The notes: generated from the sequence alone by a model not told the origin. Numbered from the stretch's first letter, positions 1 to 9,155 are shown. The stretch: DNA of 64,000 nucleotides from Jannaschia seohaensis (GCF_900116765.1 NZ_UETC01000003.1:310001-374000), one strand, 5' to 3'. Numbers and translations are program-made.

Positions 1-645
1 CATCAGGTCGAAGCGCGCCTCGATCCGAGGCGAAAGCCAGTCCTTGGAGGCCTCCAGCACCAGCGGCGTGCAGGCCGAAAGGGGCAGGAGCGGAGGCGGT
101 GTCTCCGCCTGCCAGTCCCGGATCGAGCGCCCCGTGGCGCGGGCCACCTCCCAGGCGCGCATCACGCGCATCGGGTTCTGCGTGTCGAGCCCCGCTCTCG
201 TGTCGGGATCGAGCTCCGCCACCATGGCCGGAAGCCCCCGCGCCGCAAGCTGCGCCGCGCCCTCGGCGCGAATCTCGGGGGGCGTCGGGGGAATATCCAC
301 CAGCCCCTCTGCCAGCGCGCGAAAGATCAGCCCGGTGCCGCCGACGACGATGGGGCGCGGCCCTGGCGGCAGGGCTGCGAAATCGCGCAGCCAGTCGCCG
401 ACGGAATAGGCCCGATCCCAGGGGACATGGCCATAGAGCGCGTGGGGTGCCCGCGCCTCCTCCTCCTCGGAAGGGCGCGCGGTCAGCACCCGCCAGTCGC
501 CGAAGACCTGAAGCGCATCCGCGTTCACGATCCGCCCGCCCTGCTGCTCCGCGATGGCCAGCGCGAGGGCCGACTTCCCGCTCGCCGTGGGCCCGGCGAT
601 CAGAACCGGCCGCTCCGGATCAATTATATCTAGCGTGTCCAACAT
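1..645 (-). CDS. miaA: tRNA dimethylallyltransferase MiaA (3' end missing)
   Basis: Transfers a dimethylallyl group to N6 of adenosine 37 in tRNAs reading codons that start with U. Only the N-terminal 215 residues lie in the window; the family is usually about 290-310 residues, so the C-terminus runs off the window start. The Walker A motif GPTASGKS is at residues 18-25 and is followed by the family segments NADALQ and [10 protein letters not shown], and by the [13 protein letters not shown] region. The start is the ATG at 643-645. The gene diverges from pyrH across about 105 bases that must hold both promoters. Assignment is secure by motif order. Confidence 0.93.
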   Translation of the reverse strand, partial: MLDTLDIIDPERPVLIAGPTASGKSALALAIAEQQGGRIVNADALQVFGDWRVLTARPSEEEEARAPHALYGHVPWDRAYSVGDWLRDFAALPPGPRPIVVGGTGLIFRALAEGLVDIPPTPPEIRAEGAAQLAARGLPAMVAELDPDTRAGLDTQNPMRVMRAWEVARATGRSIRDWQAETPPPLLPLSACTPLVLEASKDWLSPRIEARFDLM

Positions 646-750
646 CTTACAGGCCGTTCCTCATCCATCCCGCGCGACACTCCTGCCCGGTTGCCGCGCC
701 CGCGCTAATCTGACAGCTATACGCCCGGCAGCAAGCAGAGGGGTAGGGCG

Positions 751-1488
751 ATGACGAGTGAAACCGAGACGGCGGCGCCGGCCTATTCCAGGGTTCTGCT
801 CAAGATCAGCGGCGAAGCGCTGATGGGCGATCAGGGCTTCGGCCTGCACCCCCCCACCGTCCAGCGCATCGCCGAGGAAGTCGCCGCCGTTCAGCGCATG
901 GGCGTCGAGGTCTGCCTCGTGATCGGGGGCGGCAACATCTTCCGCGGACTGCAGGGCTCGGCTCAGGGGATGGAGCGGACCACGGCCGATTATATGGGGA
1001 TGCTCGCCACGGTTATGAACGCGCTCGCCATGCAGGGGGCGCTCGAGGCGCTCGGGCTGCACACCCGCGTCATATCCGCTATTCCCATGGATCAAGTCTG
1101 CGAGCCCTATATCCGCCGCCGCGCCGTCCGGCACTTGGAGAAGAAGCGCATCGTCATCTTCGCCGCCGGCACCGGAAACCCCTATTTCACCACCGATACC
1201 GCCGCCGCGCTGCGCGCCAACGAGATGGCCTGCAAAGCGATCCTGATGGGCAAGAACGGCACCGACGGGGTCTATGACAAGGACCCGCGCATCCATCCGG
1301 ACGCCGTCCGCTACGACCGCGTCACCTATGACGAAGTGCTCTCCAAGCATCTGAAAGTCATGGATGCTTCCGCCATCGCCCTCGCCCGCGAGAACCGGCT
1401 GCCGATCATCGTCTTCTCCCTGGACGCCCCCGGGGGCTTCAAGGCGATCCTCCAGGGCCAGGGGACGTATACGCGGGTCGAAGGGTAG
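751..1488 (+). CDS. pyrH: UMP kinase PyrH
   Basis: Phosphorylates UMP to UDP with ATP in pyrimidine nucleotide synthesis; the bacterial enzyme is a hexamer of the amino-acid-kinase fold, unrelated to eukaryotic UMP/CMP kinase. The 245-residue length is normal. KISGEAL lies near residue 20, the nucleotide-loop GGGNIFRG near 62, and the [10 protein letters not shown] segment near 140, all diagnostic. The start is an ATG with a GAGGGG ribosome-binding sequence about 7 bases upstream. In many Alphaproteobacteria pyrH is followed by frr (ribosome recycling factor); here it is followed by a repeat-bearing gap and lipA. Confidence 0.97.
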   Translation: MTSETETAAPAYSRVLLKISGEALMGDQGFGLHPPTVQRIAEEVAAVQRMGVEVCLVIGGGNIFRGLQGSAQGMERTTADYMGMLATVMNALAMQGALEALGLHTRVISAIPMDQVCEPYIRRRAVRHLEKKRIVIFAAGTGNPYFTTDTAAALRANEMACKAILMGKNGTDGVYDKDPRIHPDAVRYDRVTYDEVLSKHLKVMDASAIALARENRLPIIVFSLDAPGGFKAILQGQGTYTRVEG

Positions 1489-1519
1489 CGGCGGGCGGCG
1501 CCCGGATCCTCGCTTCGTC

Positions 1520-1577
1520 CCTTCTTCTGGCCGAAAATACTCCGGGGGGCGCCGAAGGCGTGGGGGCAGAGCCCCCT
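1520..1577 (+). repeat. Intergenic hairpin-plus-tail repeat, copy A
   Basis: Lies between pyrH and lipA. It has a tail CTTCTTCTGGCCGAAAATAC, then a run of G with GCGCC, then the arms GGGGGC-AGA-GCCCCC (1562-1576). The same architecture recurs near 11.7, 35.6 and 52.6 kb (copies B, C, D), and the tail alone near 19.95 kb (copy E). The position after a stop codon suggests a transcription terminator or mRNA 3'-end stabiliser; this role is inferred. Confidence 0.6.
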
Positions 1578-1700
1578 CCCACCTCGCCCCCACGCGCTTG
1601 CCCGAGGGGCGGCGCGCGCCCACCTGCGACCCAAGGGCGGCTTTCGGTGCGGCGCGGAACGCGCTAAGTCGCCGTCAAGACGAAATGGAAGGACCGGCCC

Positions 1701-2684
1701 ATGCCCGACGACCTCCGTGCCGCGCGCCCGCCGCGCGACCTTAAGATCCCCGCGCAGCGCCACCCCGAGAAGGCGCGCAGGCCCGACCAGGCTCAGCCCA
1801 AGAAGCCCAGCTGGATTCGCGTGAAGGCGCCGGTGGGCCAGGGCTACAAGCAGACCGCCAAGATCATGCGGGACCACAAGCTGACAACCGTCTGCGAAGA
1901 GGCGGGCTGTCCGAATGTGGGCGAATGCTGGTCCCAGGGCCACGCCACGATGATGATCATGGGCGAGGTCTGCACCCGCGCCTGCACCTTCTGCAACATC
2001 GCCACCGGCAAGCCGCCCGAGCCGCTCGACGCCTTCGAGCCGGGGCGCGTCGCCGATGCGGTGCAGAAACTGGGCCTCAATCACGTCGTCATCACCTCCG
2101 TCGACCGCGACGACGTGAGCGATGGCGGCGCCGAGCATTTTGCCCAGACCATCCGCGCCATTCGCCACCGCGCCCCCGGCACGACAATCGAGATCCTGAC
2201 CCCCGACTTCCTGCGCTGCGATCCATCCGTGCTGGAGGTCGTGGTCGCGGCGAAACCGGACGTCTTCAACCACAACCTGGAGACGGTGCCCGGCCTCTAT
2301 CCCGAGGTCCGGCCCGGCGCGCGCTATTTCCACTCCCTGCGGCTGCTGCAACGGGTGAAGGAGCTGGACCCGTCGATCTTCACCAAATCCGGCATCATGG
2401 TCGGGCTGGGCGAGGACCGGCAGGCCGTGCTTCAGGTGATGGACGACATGCGCGCCGCCGATATCGATTTCCTGACCATCGGCCAGTATTTGCAACCCAC
2501 GCCCAAGCATCACCGCGTCGACCGCTTCGTCACCCCAGAGGAATTCGCGGGCTATGAAAAGTCCGCCTGGGGCAAGGGGTTCCTGATGGTCTCGGCCACG
2601 CCGCTGACGCGCTCCTCCTATCATGCGGGCGACGATTTCCAGCGGCTCCGCGCCGCGCGGGAGGCCGCGCTCGCCAAGGCATGA
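1701..2684 (+). CDS. lipA: Lipoyl synthase LipA
   Basis: Radical-SAM enzyme that inserts two sulfur atoms into protein-bound octanoyl groups to make lipoyl cofactor for 2-oxoacid dehydrogenases and the glycine cleavage system. The 327-residue sequence shows the auxiliary-cluster cysteines C65, C70 and C76 ([12 protein letters not shown]), the radical-SAM cluster C91, C95 and C98 (CTRACTFC), and the C-terminal RSSYHA motif whose serine ligates the auxiliary cluster. The basic N-terminal extension is common in alphaproteobacterial LipA. An AAGGA sequence lies about 8 bases before the ATG. Its stop overlaps the start of the next gene by 4 bases, implying co-translation. Confidence 0.97.
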   Translation: MPDDLRAARPPRDLKIPAQRHPEKARRPDQAQPKKPSWIRVKAPVGQGYKQTAKIMRDHKLTTVCEEAGCPNVGECWSQGHATMMIMGEVCTRACTFCNIATGKPPEPLDAFEPGRVADAVQKLGLNHVVITSVDRDDVSDGGAEHFAQTIRAIRHRAPGTTIEILTPDFLRCDPSVLEVVVAAKPDVFNHNLETVPGLYPEVRPGARYFHSLRLLQRVKELDPSIFTKSGIMVGLGEDRQAVLQVMDDMRAADIDFLTIGQYLQPTPKHHRVDRFVTPEEFAGYEKSAWGKGFLMVSATPLTRSSYHAGDDFQRLRAAREAALAKA

Positions 2685-3754
2685 GGGGGCTGCTCGCGGT
2701 CCTTCTGGTCGCCTTCGGCGCGATGCTGGGGGCGGCGCTTTCGCCTTATATCCCTGCGCTCATTCGACCCGCGCCCGCCCCGGTGGTGGTCACGCCGCGG
2801 GGCGATCTTGGCGCGTCGGAGCGCGCGACGGTCGAGCTGTTCCAGGCGGCGCAGAGCTCGGTCGTGTTCATCTCGACCACGACCCGCGGGATGGACCTGT
2901 TCCGCGGCAGCATCGAAATGCCCTCCGGCACGGGTTCCGGCTTCGTCTGGGACGACATGGGCCATATCATCACGAACGCGCATGTCATCCGCGGCGCGAG
3001 TTCGGCCACGGTGCGGCTGCCGGGGGGGCGGGCCGTGCCGGCGCGGCTGGTCGGGCTGGACAGGCGGCACGACCTCGCCGTGCTGCGGGTCTCGGGGATG
3101 GGCATGCGGCCCTTGCCGCTGGGGCGGAGTGCAAACTTGCAGGTCGGACAGAGCGTGTTCGCCATCGGCAATCCCTTCGGCCTCGACTTCACGCTGACCA
3201 CGGGCATCGTCTCGGCCATCGACCGGGAGATCCCGGGTGAGGACGGGCTGACGATCCGCGGGCTGATCCAGACCGATGCCGCCATCAACCCGGGCAATTC
3301 CGGCGGGCCGCTGCTGGACAGCGCCGGACGGCTGATCGGTGTGAACACCGCGATCTTCTCACCCTCGGGGGCTAGCGCGGGCATCGGCTTTGCCGTGCCG
3401 GTGGACACGGTCGCTCGGGTGGTGCCGCAGCTGATCGCCACCGGTTCCTACGCGCCGCCCTCCCTGGGGATCAGCGCGGATCGCCGCGCGGACATGATGC
3501 TGGGCGAGAGCGGGGTGATGGTGCTGGACGTCGCCTCGGGCGGACCGGCGGCCCGCGCGGGGCTGGAGCCTGCGCGCCTCACCAATGAAGGTCTCATCCC
3601 CCGTGACGTGATCGAGGCCATCGACGGGGAGCCGGTGCGCAACATCGACGATCTGCTGGCGGTGCTCGACACCAAACGGGCGGGGCAGGCCGTCGCGCTC
3701 AAGGTTCGCCGCGGACGCGACCGGCGTGAGGTGACGGTCACCTTGGCGCCTTAG
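2681..3754 (+). CDS. DegP/HtrA-like trypsin-type serine protease with one PDZ domain
   Basis: A periplasmic or membrane-anchored quality-control protease of the S1C family. An N-terminal hydrophobic segment (residues 3-24) is a signal peptide or anchor. The catalytic triad is visible: H101 (ITNAHVI), D131 (HDLAVL) and S207 ([10 protein letters not shown]). A single PDZ domain occupies roughly residues 255-357 with the usual [11 protein letters not shown] segment. At 357 residues it is DegS-sized rather than DegP-sized (about 470, two PDZ). The ATG overlaps the lipA stop (ATGA). The functional link to LipA is unclear and may only be operon placement. Confidence 0.9.
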   Translation: MRGLLAVLLVAFGAMLGAALSPYIPALIRPAPAPVVVTPRGDLGASERATVELFQAAQSSVVFISTTTRGMDLFRGSIEMPSGTGSGFVWDDMGHIITNAHVIRGASSATVRLPGGRAVPARLVGLDRRHDLAVLRVSGMGMRPLPLGRSANLQVGQSVFAIGNPFGLDFTLTTGIVSAIDREIPGEDGLTIRGLIQTDAAINPGNSGGPLLDSAGRLIGVNTAIFSPSGASAGIGFAVPVDTVARVVPQLIATGSYAPPSLGISADRRADMMLGESGVMVLDVASGGPAARAGLEPARLTNEGLIPRDVIEAIDGEPVRNIDDLLAVLDTKRAGQAVALKVRRGRDRREVTVTLAP

Positions 3755-3805
3755 GCGGCTTCGCCGTGGCTTGCGGGGGCGGCGGCCCCGGATGATGCTT
3801 CGCGC

Positions 3806-4615
3806 ATGACTGGCTCGATTCTCGCCGCACCGGCGTTCGTTTTGCTGATCGTCGGCATCTCCATGGCCGCCTATGGGCTGACCCGTCGGCTGTTGCGCGG
3901 CCATATGGACGAGGACACGCGGGACCTGGCCGGATCGGTCCTGTTCCGCATCGCCTCGCTGCACGGTCTGGTGTTGGCGCTCGTCTTCGCGCAGGATCTC
4001 GCGAACCTCCGCGACGTCTCCGTCTCCGCCGCCCATGAGGCGACTCTGGTGGCGGACATCTATTACGACGCGGGCCGCTATGCCGGGCCGGAGAGCGCGG
4101 CGATCCAGCACGCGATGGCGCATTACGGCCTGCTCGTGGCCGAAGAGGAATGGCCCCGGCTGGCCGAGCAGCGCCGACTGCTCCCCGAGGCCTGGGGTAC
4201 CTGGGAGCGGGCCTACCACCTGCTTCTGGACGCGACCCCGGCCACGGCCCGCCAGGAGAGGCTCCACGGCATCATGCTGACCGACATCCGCCTCCTGTCG
4301 GAGTTGCGCGACACGCGGGGGAACGTGGCGCAGGCGGGCGTGTCGACGGTCTTCGTCTTCGCGGCGCTGATCGGTGTGATCCTGGTTTCCGCCGCTTATT
4401 TTCCCTGGGCTCCGACGCGTTTGAACCTCGGGCTCATCGCGGGCTTTTCGGCGTTCACCGGGGTCGTGCTCTATATCATCATCGCGTTCTCGAACCCGTT
4501 CGCCTCGCCCGGCCGGGCGCCGACGGTCGGATTCGAGCGCTTCCTGACGCCGGAGGTCAGGGCCATGGCCGCGCAGCCGGTTCCCGCCCAGGCGCAAGAG
4601 GCGCCGGCCGACTGA
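3806..4615 (+). CDS. DUF4239-like integral membrane protein
   Basis: Function unknown. The 269-residue protein has an N-terminal membrane segment (about residues 4-26), a soluble helical middle region, and two closely spaced C-terminal membrane segments (about 180-202 and 209-231), ending in an Ala/Pro/Gln-rich tail. The arrangement and the LHGLVLALVFAQDL and DIRLLSELRDTRGN segments resemble DUF4239 (bestrophin-like) membrane proteins. It converges on the cytochrome gene with only a few bases between stop codons, leaving no room for a separate terminator. Confidence 0.7.
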   Translation: MTGSILAAPAFVLLIVGISMAAYGLTRRLLRGHMDEDTRDLAGSVLFRIASLHGLVLALVFAQDLANLRDVSVSAAHEATLVADIYYDAGRYAGPESAAIQHAMAHYGLLVAEEEWPRLAEQRRLLPEAWGTWERAYHLLLDATPATARQERLHGIMLTDIRLLSELRDTRGNVAQAGVSTVFVFAALIGVILVSAAYFPWAPTRLNLGLIAGFSAFTGVVLYIIIAFSNPFASPGRAPTVGFERFLTPEVRAMAAQPVPAQAQEAPAD

Positions 4616-4621
4616 TCCGCG

Positions 4622-5512
4622 TCACTCCACCTGTGCCAGGTAGGCCGCGATGGCGCGGCGGTCTTCTTCCGGCAGGCGTGCGGTGTTGCGCACCACGCTG
4701 GTCATGCTGCCGCCCGCCGGCTCGAACTGGGGGGAGAAGCCGTCGGTGAGGTAATTGGCGATCTCGGCCTCGCTCCACCCCAGTTCGGAGGCGTTGATCG
4801 GCGGGATGTTCCCCCGTCCCGACGGGTTCGGCGCGCCCTGGAACCAGCGCGCGGTGTCGATGGCGCCCAGCGCGTCGCGCGGGCTGTGGCATTCGCCGCA
4901 ATGGGCCAGCGCTTCGGCCAGATATTGGCCCCGGGCCGCCTCCGGGTCGTCGGGCGTGGGGGTATACCAGCCGTCGGGCAGGGCCATCCGCTTCCAGACG
5001 CCGACCGTGCGGCGGATCGAGTAGGGGAAGGCGAGGTCATGGGGGCGGCTGGGCGTGTCCGACGCGGGCAGGCTCTGCCAGAAGGCCCAAAGGTCCGCCA
5101 CATCGCCGGGCGTTGCCAGCCGGTAGCTGCCATAGGGGAAGGCCGGGTAGTAATGCGCGCCGCTAGGCGACACTCCGGCCTGCACCGCGTCCGCGAATTG
5201 CGCCAGCGTCCAGCCCCCGATCCCGGCCTCGGGATGCATCGAGACATTGGGGGCGTAGAACGTGCCGAACTCCGTTTGGAGGGCGTGCCCCCCGGCCAGC
5301 ACCGGGAGGTCCGATGGCTCCGCCTCCGGCGCCATGTGGCAGGAGGCGCAGCCCGCGGCATGGAACACCCGCGCGCCCCGGTCCGTATCGGCGGGGGCGT
5401 CCGCGATGGCGGCCTGCGCCGCCGCCGGCAGGCCCTCCGCCCGGGTGAGCCACAGGCCGGCGGCAACGCCCGCCACCGCACACGCACCGAGGGTCAGGAG
5501 GGCCTTGCGCAT
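4622..5512 (-). CDS. Diheme c-type cytochrome
   Basis: Periplasmic electron carrier. An N-terminal hydrophobic stretch (residues 4-22) serves as signal or membrane anchor. Two heme-attachment motifs are present, CASCH at 55-59 and CGECH at 205-209, each in its own cytochrome c domain; the second domain ends with a SMTSVVRNTARLP methionine-ligand region. The layout (296 residues) matches the cytochrome c subunits that accept electrons from periplasmic dehydrogenases of the alcohol/nicotinate type, but no dehydrogenase is adjacent, so the donor is unknown. Its start lies 4 bases after the stop of the cytochrome c' gene, so the two are almost surely co-transcribed. Confidence 0.88.
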   Translation of the reverse strand: MRKALLTLGACAVAGVAAGLWLTRAEGLPAAAQAAIADAPADTDRGARVFHAAGCASCHMAPEAEPSDLPVLAGGHALQTEFGTFYAPNVSMHPEAGIGGWTLAQFADAVQAGVSPSGAHYYPAFPYGSYRLATPGDVADLWAFWQSLPASDTPSRPHDLAFPYSIRRTVGVWKRMALPDGWYTPTPDDPEAARGQYLAEALAHCGECHSPRDALGAIDTARWFQGAPNPSGRGNIPPINASELGWSEAEIANYLTDGFSPQFEPAGGSMTSVVRNTARLPEEDRRAIAAYLAQVE

Positions 5513-5516
5513 CGTC

Positions 5517-5978
5517 TCAGTTGTTCGAAAGCTGCCAGTTCTCGTGGCAGCTGCCGCAGCCGCGGCCGACCCCGCCGATCGCGCCCTGGAGCGCCTCCAA
5601 ACCCTGAGGCGCGGCGGCCTCCATCGCGTCGACCGCGACGGTGAAGCTGGCCCATTCGGCCTCGAACCCGGCCCAGTCTTCCCAGATGACCGGCAGCGCC
5701 CTGGAGGACATGACCTCGTCGCTCGACGTGCCCTCGGGCCACATGATCGCGAGGTTCATCTCGGTGGAGGACTTGAGGTTATGCGCCGCGCCGGCGGCCA
5801 ACTCGGCATCGTATTCAATGTTTCCGCGAGCCATGCCGGCAAGGATTCCGATCGACAGGGCCTGGATCTGCATCTGGCCTTGCCGGGCCTTCACTGCGGC
5901 CGGCACGTCCGATTGCGCGAGCGCGACAGTGCCGCCGACGACAAGCGCTGAGGCGAGAGCGAGGGGGATGAGTTTCAT
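5517..5978 (-). CDS. Cytochrome c' family protein
   Basis: Periplasmic high-spin heme protein of the four-helix cytochrome c' family, linked in other bacteria to nitric oxide binding and stress protection. From the ATG at 5978 the product is 153 residues with a cleavable signal peptide (about 1-21, ending ALAQ) and a single CGSCH heme motif at 141-145, placed near the C-terminus as is typical of the class. The start is chosen because AGGAGACC precedes it and because the signal peptide begins there; an in-frame extension to 6056 adds a non-signal-like leader. First gene of a two-gene unit with the diheme cytochrome. Confidence 0.88.
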   Translation of the reverse strand: MKLIPLALASALVVGGTVALAQSDVPAAVKARQGQMQIQALSIGILAGMARGNIEYDAELAAGAAHNLKSSTEMNLAIMWPEGTSSDEVMSSRALPVIWEDWAGFEAEWASFTVAVDAMEAAAPQGLEALQGAIGGVGRGCGSCHENWQLSNN

Positions 5979-6028
5979 AGCGGTCTCCTGACTGTCTCTG
6001 CGGAGAAGTGCGGCAAGTTGCCACGATG

Positions 6029-6616
6029 TCAATTCACGTCTCTCCTTGCGCGCCATTCCGTCCAGGCATCGGGCGTGTCCAAGTCGATCAGGGCGCGCCG
6101 GCCCGGCAGTGGGATCTGTGCCACGGGATGTTCGCGCAAAAGAGCACGGGCCCCGAGATCGCCCCGCAATGTCATCAGTTCGGGGAAATGCCTGCGGTCG
6201 AAAATGACCGGCTGGCCGGGCCGGCCGTCCTCGGATGTCGCGCGCATGATCGCACAGTCGCTGCGCGTCCAGGCATCGGCCATCGCCGACAGGTCGGCTG
6301 CTGTTATCTCAGGCATATCCGCCAGATGGATGAGCAGAGCCTCCGCGCGACAGGCAGCGACCCCGGCGCGGATCGACGCGGACATCGCCCGGTCCTCCAC
6401 GTCGAGCAGGGTCGCGGGCGAGTCGCCCAGCCAGGCCCGGCGGCTGCGGTCGGCGGCGGGCAGGGCGACCAGCACCTCGTCCGAGGCGGCGCAAGCGGCG
6501 CGCACCGCCCGCAGGATCAGGGGCGTGCCGTCGATCTCTTCGAGCAGCTTGTCGCGGCCTCCCATGCGGGAAGACGCACCGGCGGCGAGGACCAGAATGG
6601 CGGGGGCGGGGCGCAT
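6029..6616 (-). CDS. MocA/MobA-like molybdenum cofactor nucleotidyltransferase
   Basis: Small GT-A-like nucleotidyltransferase (195 residues) of the MobA-like NTP-transferase family. The signature loop LAAGASSRMGG is at residues 10-20, followed by the K-L-L-E substrate segment and the metal-binding LADMPEI. The family includes MocA, which makes molybdopterin cytosine dinucleotide for xanthine-dehydrogenase-type enzymes, and MobA, which makes the guanine form; the sequence is closer to the MocA-like group, but assignment of the nucleotide is inference. A CoxL-type molybdoenzyme subunit that would need such a cofactor is encoded about 41 kb away (47.9 kb). Confidence 0.82.
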   Translation of the reverse strand: MRPAPAILVLAAGASSRMGGRDKLLEEIDGTPLILRAVRAACAASDEVLVALPAADRSRRAWLGDSPATLLDVEDRAMSASIRAGVAACRAEALLIHLADMPEITAADLSAMADAWTRSDCAIMRATSEDGRPGQPVIFDRRHFPELMTLRGDLGARALLREHPVAQIPLPGRRALIDLDTPDAWTEWRARRDVN

Positions 6617-6680
6617 GGCGAGAGATCTAGACGAGGCTCAGCCGGGACGCATCCCCGGATCTGCCCCTGCGCGCGCGGCG

Positions 6681-7415
6681 CTAGGACGCCAATTCCGCCA
6701 CGGGGTCGGCGCCGTCCCAGCTGCCCAGGCTCGACAGCACCCGCGCGCGGGTGAAGGAACTGCGGTCGAAGTGACCGGGATCGCGCTGATACTCCATCTG
6801 GTCGCGATGGTGCCCGTCCTTGTAGGCGGCGGCCAGCATCGCCGCATCGCTCCGCCACAGGGAAACCGTCATCCCGTCATGGCCGTCCACGCCCGGACCG
6901 CTATAGACCGCGCGGCGCAGGTTGCCGGGCAGGGTGCCGTAATAGGAAACGACGTTGTCGACCTCGCGCAGGAAGGTCTTGATTCGGGGCACATCCTCGG
7001 GCCCCGGATTGTCGTAGCCGGCCGAGGTGAACACGACCAAGGGCCCCTTCGGATCCTCCGGGGCGACGGCGAGGGTCTCTCCGTCCAGCACCGATCCGCG
7101 CCAGTTGACCTGACCGCGATGGGCATAAGGAACCAGCAGCAGGTGATAGGCTTCTTCGGCCTCTGCGAGGAAGGGCAAGTGCCGCTCGGGCGCGGCAAAG
7201 ACCTCCTCGGCGGCCTCGCGGCTGGGATAGAGCCCGAAACCGCCCCATTCCGCCGAGACGTTGGTGCGCATCCCGTCCGGTCCCAGTGGCGAGGCTGGGT
7301 AAAACCGCCAGCAGGTCGCACCGGCCGGACCCGGAAGCGGGGCGCCGGTGCCGTTGATGGGGGTCGCGAAACGCACCCGGTGGAAGACGATCCAGTCATG
7401 CATGCCCTGTGCCAT
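6681..7415 (-). CDS. Unassigned protein with a distant spheroidene-monooxygenase-like C-terminal region
   Basis: I do not recognise a firm function. From the ATG at 7415 (preceded by GAGGGG 8 bases upstream) the protein is 244 residues, soluble, with no signal peptide. The C-terminal part (about residues 165-240) has a ferredoxin-fold pattern, with SLWRSDAAM, YKDGHHRDQM and LSSLGSWDG, reminiscent of CrtA-type spheroidene monooxygenases and related dimeric alpha/beta-barrel proteins. The N-terminal half is not recognised. Upstream in-frame codons to 7931 look non-coding. No carotenoid genes other than the distant squalene/phytoene-synthase-like gene are in the window. Confidence 0.6.
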   Translation of the reverse strand: MAQGMHDWIVFHRVRFATPINGTGAPLPGPAGATCWRFYPASPLGPDGMRTNVSAEWGGFGLYPSREAAEEVFAAPERHLPFLAEAEEAYHLLLVPYAHRGQVNWRGSVLDGETLAVAPEDPKGPLVVFTSAGYDNPGPEDVPRIKTFLREVDNVVSYYGTLPGNLRRAVYSGPGVDGHDGMTVSLWRSDAAMLAAAYKDGHHRDQMEYQRDPGHFDRSSFTRARVLSSLGSWDGADPVAELAS

Positions 7416-7767
7416 CCGCGATCCCCTCAATCCCATCCGTCGCTGCCAGACTACTCCAGGAGCCTGCGCCCACCAAGCGCCACGATCCGGAGGGGGGAAG
7501 AGGTCGAGACGGTCGCCGCGGTGGATCGGTCTGACGCCCTCGGGAGCCTGCCGCCGGACGTGCCTCTCCAAGCCCCCAGCCCACAGGGCAGCCTGCCGGG
7601 CCAGCCCGTCCGTCCTGGCCGGTCGCGGCGGTGGCCATGACCGCCCCGTAGGGGGTGACTGACCCGCGCGGAACATCGCCGGTGGGGCGGAAGCCCGGGG
7701 CCCTCCCCTTGAGCCGCCGGGGCGCCCGTCTCTAGCCTGGGACCACCCGTCAATGAAAGGACGAAGG
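7416..7767. other. Intergenic region between divergent genes, no gene seen
   Basis: About 350 bases separating the leftward gene starting at 7415 from the rightward gene starting at 7768. Reading frames here are arginine/glycine-rich and lack protein-like composition. It must hold both promoters, but I cannot point to convincing -35/-10 elements. Confidence 0.5.
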
Positions 7768-8283
7768 ATGCCAATCAAGTCGCTCCCCCTGCCGGCCCTG
7801 ACGCTCGGGCTTGCGATGGCGGCGCCGCCCGCACTCGCGCAAAGCACCGGAGAACTGCTCCTCCAGATGAACGGAGAGGAGATCGCCGTGCCCCTCTGGG
7901 GCAGCCAGAGCGATTGGAGCGGCAGCGACACCTATCCCTCGATCAACATCTATGCGCGCGCCTTCAACGCGGATGGCGAAGACCCGCTTGTCGTCACGCT
8001 CGGTTTCGATGCCGGGAACTGGATCCCCGACCTCGAAGAGATGCGCGTCACCCGCTACGAGGATGGCGCGGCGGTGCAGAAGCTCTTTGGCGGCCACGAC
8101 GCGGAGGATGGCGGTGTCGCCGTGACGCTCGACAGCCACGAGATGGAGGGCGAGCTGTTGACCCTGACCGGCCGCGTCTCGGGCGCGCTCGGCACGTCGG
8201 AGAATTTCGGCCGCGACATCGATCTTGCCGCCGGTGGCCCTGTCGAAGGCAGCTTCCGCGTCACGCTCCAGAAGCTTGAGTAG
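7768..8283 (+). CDS. Secreted/periplasmic protein of unknown function
   Basis: 171 residues from the ATG at 7768, which has AAGGA about 6 bases upstream; an earlier in-frame ATG at 7753 would overlap this ribosome-binding sequence and is less likely. A classical signal peptide (about residues 1-25, ending PPALAQ) is followed by a beta-rich sequence with alternating hydrophobic residues and no cysteines, consistent with a small exported beta-sandwich. No known domain is recognised. It is a single-gene unit flanked by a divergent gene and a broken cupin gene. Confidence 0.72.
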   Translation: MPIKSLPLPALTLGLAMAAPPALAQSTGELLLQMNGEEIAVPLWGSQSDWSGSDTYPSINIYARAFNADGEDPLVVTLGFDAGNWIPDLEEMRVTRYEDGAAVQKLFGGHDAEDGGVAVTLDSHEMEGELLTLTGRVSGALGTSENFGRDIDLAAGGPVEGSFRVTLQKLE

Positions 8284-8808
8284 CGCCAAATCCTCTGGCG
8301 CGCGTGCCGGGCCCGCCGACGGACAGGCCGGCCCGGATCGTCCTCCGCTTGGCCGCCGGAGGGCGCCCTCGGTCTAGCGGCGCGCCGGTGAAGGAGAGGT
8401 GGTGCCGCTTGGCGGATTCCTCGATGGCGGCCATGTCCTCCGGTATGGCGAACTGGCCCGCGGCCATGTCGGCGAAGACCCCCTCGAAGCCGCCGGCGTC
8501 AGGATGACGAGTTGCCGGCAGGGCGCCTCACCCGTCACCTTGAAGCTGTGTTCCTTGCCGCGCGGGATGAAGACGGTCTCCCCGGCGGAGGCGATCCGCT
8601 CCTCGCCGTCGCTCCAGATGCGGCAGCGGCCGGGGAGGATCACGAAGGTCTCGTCCTCCGCGTGATGGACATGCCGCGGAGGTCCGCTATCCGGCGGGGA
8701 CGTGCTGTCCATGATGAACATCGCTCCGCCACTGTCTCTTTTACTCAGGATGGTCTTCTAGGTCACACCCAACCATTCGAGGACCTGCGCGTCTGACGAC
8801 GTCGTCAT
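8261..8808 (-). pseudogene. Disrupted cupin-domain protein gene
   Basis: Reading leftward from an ATG at 8808 preceded by AGGAA, the frame encodes 16 residues (MTTSSDAQVLEWLGVT), then an in-frame TAG, then continues in the same frame into a cupin core with the metal-binding HVHHAEDETFV motif and the second motif FIPRGKEHSF. After VILTP at about 8488 the protein-like sequence moves to another frame (GFEGVFADMAAGQF, then a helical tail ending FTGAPLD). Restoring one G would rejoin these frames. With a nonsense codon and a frameshift the gene is probably inactive. An internal start at 8721 could still make a shortened cupin. Confidence 0.72.
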
Positions 8809-9155
8809 ACGGGAGTTCCTGCCTTCACTCGCAACGGGGCATGGGACGGTCTGCGGATTGTTGGGGCAATGCGGGACGCGCCATCCCGACTTGGCCGGTC
8901 GCGGCAGCGGCCTTGAAGCGCATCTCGCGGACGTTCAAAAGCTCCGGTTCCGATGCAGCCATGCTACGGCCAGGAGACGAGGCGCGCCCGCCGGGTTAGA
9001 AGCCACGTCCCGGATCGCCTCGGCGGCGAGAGTCCTCGCGACAGGCACCTGACGCGAGGCCTGGCGGAACCCTGTGCAGGGGCCGCAACCCGGTGCCCTC
9101 GGACCATCGCAGAGCGCCATGCCAGCCCCATCCCCAGGCGGAGCCCGACCGCAAC
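8809..9155. other. Intergenic region with no recognisable gene
   Basis: About 350 bases between the broken cupin gene and the terminator of the dimethylglycine-dehydrogenase-like gene. Frames on both strands are arginine-rich without family resemblance. No RNA gene, repeat or clear promoter is seen. Confidence 0.45.

Noticed and set aside
661-2624. Long leftward frames opposite pyrH and lipA (320 and 432 residues).
   Set aside because: They are antisense to clearly recognised genes and have histidine/arginine/glycine-rich composition without any family motif.
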